Assembly (NCBI GenBank): GCA_958450365.1
Contig: CAUEEP010000729.1
Location: forward strand, 124,001-188,000
Length of the DNA: 64,000 nucleotides
Direction: 5' to 3'
Source of the DNA: Mesorhabditis belari
Lineage: Eukaryota > Nematoda > Chromadorea > Rhabditida > Rhabditidae
Positions 56,863 through 64,000 of the stretch are shown here, piece by piece. The notes under the pieces are model-generated. The model was not told where the DNA came from. It worked only from the letters and a program-made list of their open reading frames with translations, and made no database searches. Positions within the stretch are counted from its first letter, which is position 1. The number at the start of each line of letters is the position of its first letter. Made by a program: the position numbers and the translations under genes.

Positions 56863-59800
56863 TTACTGTAACGTTGCATAGCGACATTTAGAATGGCACG
56901 TCTTTGTGCACAGCTTTTGCACTGAGCGCTTGTCGCAGAGTTGCAAAATTCCCCATAATTGACAATAGCTACCGTAATCGACACAATTTAGCGTTTTCAG
57001 TGTGGTCGTTGGTGAAGTGATGGTGGAGGATGGCTGAAAAATTTGTTTATAGGATTTTTAGAGTGAAAGAGGTACTGTAGGATATGCTTATCAAGAGAAG
57101 CCTTCAGCCTTAGCCTTCATTTTCGGCGGTTTTCACCATTCCCCCACCACTTTTTCTGTTGTTGTTGTATCTGAGCCAATACGCACTTCAGATGAGATTG
57201 AAAGACCGATTTCTGAAATTTGCGATTTCTTATAGAAATCTTCATCTTGATTTTGATTTTGATTTTGATTTTGATTTTGATTTTGTTTTTCAGAAATCAT
57301 TTTCCCTACCCTTTGGCGTGACCAATCTCCAAGTAGTCGTTTGACGGCCTTTCAGACTAAATTTGACTAGTTTAATGAAGTTTTTTAATCTAGCTTACAT
57401 AGAAAATACACTTGTGGCCGATTCAGTGGTGGTTGTGGTTGGACTTGTCGTTGTAGTTACTAGAGTTGGCCGTGTTGTCGTTATTGTGGTTGTTGTTGTC
57501 GTTGTTGTGGTGGTAGTCTGAGAAAGTTAAGTATCAGCCGTAATAGAAGATCTCTATAGAAGTCTCTATAGAAGTCCCTATAGAAGTCCTTATAGAAGTC
57601 CTTATAGAAGTCCTTATAGAAGTCCTTATAGAAGTCCCTATAGAAGTCCCTATAGAAGTCCTCTAACAGAAGATCCCTATAGAAGTGTCGCGTAGTCTGT
57701 TTATTCTCAAAGAAACGCTCATATCTTGACACCAGTACGTTTCTTTTTGTGCACTTACCGTAAATACTGTAATAGTACCCCACCCCCCTCGTACAGTCGC
57801 GTAGTCGCAAAAGTTTTTTCGTATTTCATTTTTTTTCAAAGCACCCGTACTTTCAAAAAATGCGTCTTTGGTATCAAAAAAATAGCCCTGAATTTCAGCT
57901 ATTTTTTGATACCAAAATGAACATTGTAGCATAAACCAGTGTCGAGAAAAACTCGTTCAAAGCTAGACTACGCAACACTCCGCACCGTAATTATGGGGGT
58001 GGGGTACTATTAAAGTATTTACGGTAATTAAAGTAAATGTTTGATTTTTTTTGAGATAACACAGATTTTTAGCATTACCGAGCTCGTAGTTGTTGTTGTA
58101 GACGTTGTAGACGTTGTAGACGTTGTTGTTGTAGATTGAGTGCCTAAAAATTGATTACTAAACAAAGAAAATAAAAAAAGCATGCTATAACAAAACAAAA
58201 ATAGTGAAAACAATAGCTAAAACTAACGTGCAGTGCGAAAAATTAAAGTTAATAAAATTTCTAAATCTAATTCTAAGAAATCAATCTTTTCTTTTACCCC
58301 GACTTCTTGCTCTCAATCCGCAAATAAATACTTGAAATGTGCGCCCACCGGGGCCACAGATTTTGATGTCTGAATAGGGTGAAAATGTACTTTTACTGTA
58401 CTTGTACTTTTCCTTTCATTTTTACTCATTAACTACTGTATAGAGTACTGGATAGAGTACTGTATAGAGTACTGTATAGAGACAGAATAGAGTCAGAAAG
58501 CATACTGTATCCAGTCGTTTGCCCAGCTGAACTCGTCGACGATTTCGTCAACTCGGCGCCTTTCGTTCTCCATCTTGTCCAAGCGCGAGTCGTTGGAAGA
58601 GTACTGTAAGTACTGTAAGCTTAGTACAGTACGGTAAGTACTGTAACTCGACTTTTTCTAAAAGACAATAGGAAAAGCTACCGTAATCTATGGCTTAGCA
58701 TACCGTAAAGCTACCGTAACCTAGAACTGAATGATCAGAAATGAATCAAATGATTAAAAGTGATTAAAAGTAACCTAAAGCAACTAGAAGCAACTAGAAG
58801 CAACTAGAAGCAACTAGACGCAACTAGGAGCAACTAGGAGCAACTAGGAGCAACTAGAAGCAACTAGAAGCAACTAGGAGCAACTAGGAGCAACTAGAAG
58901 CAACTAGAAGCAACTAGGAGCAACTAGAAGCAACTAGGAGCAACTAGGAGCAACTAGAAGCAACTAGAAGCAACTAGGAGCAACTAGAAGCAACTAGACG
59001 CAACTAGGAGCAACTAGGAGCAACTAGAAGCAACTAGAAGCAAGCTTATCCATGCTTACGGTAGCTATTTCTAAAGACATCTTTTAGAAAACGGTTTAAA
59101 TCAACAAAAAATCACAATTGTTACAGTAAATCTAGAAATTCAGCTAGGTATACGGTAGATTTATAACAAAAATATCTGTCTTTCCTTTTGCCATTGACAA
59201 TTAAAGGTTTTTCGTGTTTTTCTCAGCACCAACTTTTTGATTTTCTCAATTTTAACTATCATTCGATGCAGAATGAAATTTCGCGTCGAATGACACAAAA
59301 ATGAGCTTAAAACATAGTATCCATGCAAAGTTATGAGGCAATTTAAAGTTTTTCTCAGTACAAATTCTTCTATTTTATCTATTTAAACAATCATTCGACG
59401 CAGAATCGAATTTCGCGTCGAATGATACCAAAATGAGCTTAAAATATAGTATCCATGCAAAGTTATTGGCTAAAAACCTAAAACCCGTTTATTACAGGTG
59501 GGACTTAACCTTTTACCTCATAACTTTGCATGGATACTATATTTTAAGCTCATTTTGGTATCATTCGACGCAAAATTTCATTCTGCATCGAATGATAGTT
59601 AAAATAGATAAAATCAAAGGTTTGGTGTTGAGAAAAACACGAAAAATATTAAATTGCCCCATAACTTTGCATGGATACTATATTTCAAGCTCATTTTTGT
59701 GTCATTCGACGCAAAATTTCATTCTGCATCGAATGATAGTTAAAATAAAGAAAATTAAAAGGTTAATGCTGAGAAAAACAGGAAAAATATTAAATTGTCA

Positions 59801-62800
59801 TTGGCAAAAAAGGAAAGACAGATATTTTTGCTATAACTCTACCGTATACGGTAGCGTTTTTAAAAGGGTGACTTTTAGAAAAGCCTTTGGGTTAAACGGG
59901 TAAGCTATAGTAAAGGCTTACGACGTTTCAGCAGTGGTTGTGGGGAATGTTTTTGTGCTTTCTTCTTTCCTTGTCGTTTCAATTATCTTGTAACCTCGTC
60001 TTTCTCCCGATTTCACTTCAGGTTCAGCTAAAAAAATGATTCAAAATCAAGGAAGATCTATTTATGATACAGTAAGTACAGCAAGTACAGTAAGTACTGT
60101 AAGTACTGTAAGTACTGTAAGCACTGTAAGCACTGTAAGCACTGTAAGCACTGTAAGTACAGCAAGTACAGCAAGTACAGTAAGCACTGTAAGTACAGTA
60201 AGTACAGCATGTACTGTAAGTACAGCAAGTACAGCATGTACTGTAAGTACAGCAAGTACAGCATGTACAGCAAGTACAGTAAGTGCATCAAGTACAGTAA
60301 GTACTGTAAGTACAGCAAGTACAGTAAGCACGGTAAGTACTGTAAGTACAGTAAGTACAGTAAGCAGTGTAAGTACAGCAAGTACTGTAAAACCTGGTTA
60401 TTACCATTGTTATTCAACTGTTAAACTGTTAAGCAAAGATTTTTTTGTTAAGGTTTAGTGAGAGCTAATCTAGCTTTAATCTTAGACTATTTTATAGTTT
60501 AAAAGATTCAATAAAGCTAGGAAAACGTTTCTCTAAGGCTTGTTAAGCTCGTTAAGCTCATTAAGCTCATTAAGCTCGCTAAGCTTGTTAAGCTCATCAA
60601 CCTCATCAAGCTCGTTAAGCTCGTTAAGCTCATCAAGCTCATCAAGCTCATTAAGCTCATCAAGCTCGTTAAGCTCATCAAGCTCGTTAAGCTCGCTAAG
60701 CTCATTAAGCTCATTAAGCTCATTAAGCTGACACTTACGATATTTGCGTAAATGAGCTGGTGTTGAGGCTTAAAAAGTGACTGATAGTAATAAATAATAT
60801 AATTACTGTAGCAGATAGAATAAAGTTGTCAGATAACTAATATTAAAACCTAATTACAGATTTATTATTGTTAAATCAAACCAGTTGTAGTGACAACTTT
60901 ATTGCGAATGACCGGCTGAACGAATTGTCCCACTAGTTCGTCGGCGACAACTCTAGAATGATCTTGAATTCCTTCTTTCTCTTTCTTTCTTTCTCTTCCC
61001 TCCTTTCTTTCTTTCTCTTTCTTTCTTTCTCTTCCTTCTTTCTCTTCCTTGTCTTTCCTATTTCTTGGGAAAAGCTTTATAAAGCTATAAAGCGTCGATA
61101 GGTAGAGCAAAGCAAGCAGACGATCTTTTGCCTGATAAGCAGACGATCTTCTGCCTGGTAAGCAGACGTTTTTAAAGACGCGAGCTCACAAAACTGCTCT
61201 AATGAACAATTTGAACAATTTCTTTAATGCAAACTTTGATACCAAAGTCAAAAAAGATAAAGCTTATTTGATTATATGCCTGTAAAAAGTATAAAAGTAT
61301 AAAATTAAAATAATAAAATTTCAAAACGATCAATCTAGCTATTTTCTTTTTAAAAATGAAAATTTTAGATAAAACTGGCTTTTTACTGACAAGGGTTTAA
61401 GCTTAAAGTTTTAAAACGACTGGAAACACATTGCATAACATAGGCAATGGCACAGAAAAGCGCCACAAAACCCCATAAAAATTAGCCCCTAATAGCCGAG
61501 GACGCGAGGAATCTGGCATGAGAAATTGGGATTGAAAAATTGATTCCTTTATGAAGTATGAAGCTTTATGAAGCTTTAAGGAGGCTCTAGAAGCTTTAAG
61601 GAGGCTCTAGAAGCTTTAAGGAGGCTTTAGAAGCTTTAAGGAGGCTCTAGAAGCTTTAAGGAGGCTCTAGAAGCTTTAAGGAGGCTTTATAAACCTTTAG
61701 AATCCTTTAGAGTCCTTTAGAATCCTTTAGAGTCCTTTAGAATCCTTTAGAGTCCTTTAGAATCCTTTATAATCTTTTAGAATCCTTTAGAATCCTTTAG
61801 AAACCTTTAGAATCCTTTATAAACCTCTAAAACAATTTTTCGTTGAAAGTAGGAGAAAGAGGGCGAGGAACAAATTCAGGGCAATTCTCAAATGTGAAAA
61901 TAGCGACCGAGTTCAACTGAAGTCGTTCCTCGCCCTCTTTCTCCTAGCTTTGAAAAACAAATGTTAAATCTAGCTTTACTTTAAGAATCTACATCAAATT
62001 GGCTACAAAATGAGCTATTAAGCAAGTTTTTTGGCTGAGTAGAAAATTTTTTATAGCCATTTTTGAACCTAAACTTTGGGGGCTGAAAAAAAAATTTTCT
62101 ACTGAGCCAAATGAGCTAATTTGAAAAATTTATTATAAAATATATGTATTATGAACATTTTTTATGTTGGTGACTTTTTGATTGGATACCCGGAAATACC
62201 CTCATTCGTTAGCGGCTACGACATATATAAGCTTTCTGTTGGAGAGAGAGTCGATTGTAATTGAAGAAATAAAGGGAAATGAGCTGTGAGTTTGTTTTGA
62301 AAGCTTTTATAGATATAGGATAAGTCTGACGACTACGCGTCGCTTCAGTTGACGCTAACAAAAGGCAACAACGAGAGTGCAAAATAGAAAACATTTTTGT
62401 GAGAGCCTTTCCCCCAACAGTTACCTTATTCAATTACAGCTATTCAATTACAGCTATTAAGTACTTTCAAAGGGATTTACCGTATCGCTTCCCATGTCTC
62501 AAGGCCTGTTGATGGGATTTCTCTTTCAGGCAAAAGGAAACCATTGCCGAACATTGTGTTTTTCGGTCGTAACTCGACGAGATAAGCGTAGGGAACCTAA
62601 GAAATTGAATTTCATCGTTTTCTATACTAAATAGACTTTAAATATTTGAAATTGAATAAGTTTGAGTTTTAATTGATGCCTGAGGGAAAGATAGTTAGGG
62701 ATAGTTAGGGAAAGAGTTAGGGAAAGAGTTAGGGAAAGAGTTAGGGAAAGAGTTAGGGAAAGATAGTTAGGGATAGTTAGGGAAAGAGTTAGGGAAAGAG

Positions 62801-63863
62801 TTAGGGAAAGAGTTAGGGAAAGAGTTAGGGAATAGTTAGGGAAAGAGTTAGGGAAAGAGTTAGGGAAAGATAGAGATCGGCTACAGTTTTTGTAGATACT
62901 GCAGAAGTCGTTTGTCTTACAGAGTGATGAATAAGAGGTTACACTTGGAAATATTGTAATCCTGCTGCCGTAATCCCGCTACCATAAGTCTGGTACGGTA
63001 GTTCTGCTACCGTAATCCTGCTACCATAAGTCTAGTACCGTAGTTCTGCTACCGTAGTTCTGCTACCATAAGTCTAGTACCGTAGTTCTGCTACCATAAG
63101 TTTGGTACCGTAGTTCTGCTACCGTAATCCTGGTACCGTAGTTCTATCATAAGCCTGGTACCGTAATCCTGCTACCGTAATCCTACTACCGTAATCCTGC
63201 TACCGTAGTCCTGCTACCGTAATCCTGCTACCGTAATCCCGCTACCGTAATCCTACTATCGTAACCTTGCTACCGTAGTCCTCTTACCATAATCCTGCTA
63301 CCATAATCCTGCTACCGTAATCCTGGTATCGTAGTTCCTGCTACCGTAATCCTGATACCATAAGCCTGCTATCGTATTCCTGCTACCGTAGTCCTGCTAT
63401 TGTAATCCTGCTACTGTAATCCTGCTACCATAATCCCACTACCGTAGTCCTGCTACCATAATCCCAATACCGTAATCCTTCTTTGCTTTGAAAGCAAGAA
63501 AAGCACCGCACTCACTTTCAGATTTCCCTTTGCCCAATCGTGCGACCCGCCAGCGGCTTCATCTAGAATTATTAGAGAATAAGTATCTTAATAGATTTAA
63601 TCCGATAAATCAATCGGCCAGCCAATCAATGAAAACACAAACACATGAGATCAGCGCCAGTTCCGACTTGATATTTTGTTCCATAAAGATCGTAGAGAGC
63701 CTTGGTGGCTCGTAAAGCCAATGGACGCTGGAAAATCGATCTAGCTACTATTTTCTATCCAAAAACTAACCAAAGCTGTATTGTAATCTTGAGGGTAGCT
63801 TCGTTTTCGATGTCCGAATGGGATTAGCCACATTTGGGAGTAGGAGTGAAGCGTCACGAAAGC
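56863..63863 (-). CDS. M14 zinc carboxypeptidase with Thr-rich stalk and ShKT domain (5' end outside window)
   Basis: Thirteen exons with consistent phases, in minus order: 63863-63771, 63727-63643, 63562-63516, 62596-62481, 60952-60882, 60768-60739, 60027-59922, 58603-58506, 58143-58079, 57517-57399, 57356-57310, 57212-57148, 57033-56863 (370 residues). Exon 1 has TLHSYSQMWLIPFGH, with the third zinc-ligand His; the next have LYDLYGTKYQVGTGAD and the active-site Tyr before EAAGGSHDWA; exon 4 has LVELRPKN, with the catalytic Glu. A Ser/Thr/Pro-rich stalk follows, including runs of Thr. The C-terminus is a six-cysteine ShK-type domain (NCVDYGSYC to TCHSKC). This matches the nematode secreted carboxypeptidase-ShKT family that includes suro-1. 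The HxxE zinc motif must lie beyond 64000. Confidence 0.88.
57236..57292. repeat. (GATTTT)n in a carboxypeptidase intron
   Basis: A hexamer TTGATT/TTTGAT run of about nine copies between the exons at 57310 and 57212. Confidence 0.9.
57540..57690. repeat. Array, TATAGAAGTCCT
   Basis: A 12-bp unit, about 11 copies, in the intron before the Thr-rich exon at 57517. Confidence 0.92.
57756..58026. mobile_element. 271-bp inverted-repeat MITE, TACCGTAAATACT family, copy 2
   Basis: Same ends and length as 4986-5257. The asymmetric internal block, with CTCGTACAGTCGCGTAGTCG and CAAAGCTAGACTACGCAACA, is inverted relative to copy 1. It lies in an intron of the carboxypeptidase gene. Confidence 0.8.
58770..59042. 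repeat. Array, CAACTAGAAG
   Basis: A 10-bp unit CAACTAG(A/G)AG, about 27 copies, in a carboxypeptidase intron. Confidence 0.95.
59148..59851. mobile_element. 704-bp fold-back element with duplicated arms
   Basis: The ends pair as GTATACGGTAG and ACCGTATACGGTAG with adjoining AAAAATATCTGTCTTTCC. Each arm of about 320 bp holds two tandem copies of a unit of about 165 bp containing CATTCGACGCAGAAT and ATAGTATCCATGCAAAGTTAT. The CATTCGATGCAGAAT motif also appears in the tails of the tRNA-containing elements, suggesting shared ancestry. Confidence 0.75.
60066..60385. repeat. Array, GTAAGTACAGCAAGTACA
   Basis: Repeats of GTAAGTACTG and GCAAGTACA for about 320 bp. Open frames of up to 140 residues here are artefacts. 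Confidence 0.93.
60540..60728. repeat. Array, TTAAGCTCA
   Basis: A 9-bp unit TTAAGCTC(A/G), about 20 copies, just before the minus-strand exon at 60768-60739. Confidence 0.93.
60968..61052. repeat. Polypyrimidine tract upstream of exon at 60952
   Basis: On the plus strand it is nearly pure C/T (CTTTCTTT units). On the gene's minus strand it is therefore polypurine, which is unusual next to an acceptor. Confidence 0.85.
61555..61830. repeat. Two arrays, GGAGGCTCTAGAAGCTTTAA and AATCCTTTAG
   Basis: A 20-bp unit (about six copies) is followed by a 10-bp unit (about 13 copies). Confidence 0.92.
61851..61947. repeat. 22-bp perfect inverted repeat
   Basis: TAGGAGAAAGAGGGCGAGGA then AC, and its exact inverse, lie 53 nt apart in a carboxypeptidase intron. 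It is a small hairpin of unknown meaning. Confidence 0.7.
62688..62872. repeat. Array, GTTAGGGAAAGA
   Basis: A 12-bp unit, about 15 copies. Confidence 0.95.
62960..63480. repeat. Array, CTACCGTAATCCTG
   Basis: A 14-bp unit with variants (CCATAAGTC, CCGTAGTTC), about 37 copies, between the exons at 63516 and 62596. Confidence 0.93.
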
Positions 63864-64000
63864 CTGCAATGTTTTTGAAACTTTTCTCAATTACAGTAAT
63901 CTTAGTAACCCTTTTTAGATGTTAAAGTAAAAGCTACTGTATTCTTCTAGTGACGACGGTACTCTATTCGAGCCTGAATACAGTCCTTCGCCTGTATACT

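Noticed and set aside
60036..60458. Ser/Thr/Val-rich ORF of 140 codons
   Set aside because: Satellite frame on the strand opposite the carboxypeptidase exons.
63864..64000. A further upstream carboxypeptidase exon at the right edge
   Set aside because: One frame with a donor exists (YTGEGLYSGSNR) but it does not resemble the expected M14 segment, so it was not called.

Overview
The window is nematode DNA. The evidence is a laminin alpha gene with very many small exons and short AG/GT introns, an initiator ATG directly after a TTTAG acceptor (as at a spliced-leader site), intronic runs of the nematode telomere hexamer TTAGGC, Tc1/mariner-type elements, and a zinc carboxypeptidase ending in a threonine-rich stalk and a ShK-type six-cysteine domain. 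TACCGTAA/TACAGTAA-type motifs throughout suggest a rhabditid, but the species cannot be named.

Layout. (1) 1-3848: upstream intergenic DNA, mostly minisatellites plus one palindromic element; no gene seen. (2) 3849-47363 (+): a complete laminin alpha gene. I can thread 92 exons in which every splice phase agrees, giving 3288 residues: signal peptide, LN, LEa, L4, LEb, L4, LEc, coiled coil, LG1-5. This is the alpha-1/2 architecture, so the best symbol is lam-3. Most longer introns are filled by a tandem repeat private to that intron, with units of 5-31 bp and one of 142 bp. tRNA-like SINE sequences and small inverted-repeat transposons add to them. (3) 47577-50820 (-): a four-exon gene for a 108-residue single-pass membrane protein of unknown function, converging on lam-3. 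Its first intron holds two large fold-back elements. (4) 51534-55610 (+): decayed cysteine-rich extracellular gene pieces, duplicated in part and interrupted by a Tc1-like transposon (52071-53714) whose transposase has two in-frame stops. (5) 56863-63863 (-): the 3' thirteen exons of an M14 zinc carboxypeptidase with Thr-rich stalk and C-terminal ShKT domain; its 5' end lies beyond the right edge.

How it fits together. lam-3 encodes a secreted basement-membrane chain: LN drives network polymerisation, the coiled coil joins beta and gamma chains, and LG domains bind cell receptors. The carboxypeptidase is also predicted to be secreted. The four gene regions show no sign of operon organisation.

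The most unusual signal is the behaviour of the introns. Several repeats have been built from exon-intron junctions, so they multiply splice sites. Examples are exon end plus donor at 6522-7086, a single fresh duplication at 45225-45290, donor copies at 9697-9820 and acceptor copies at 20640-20936. Other junctions are duplicated in inverted orientation, as in the small membrane-protein gene. One exon (E52) may begin in SINE-derived sequence.
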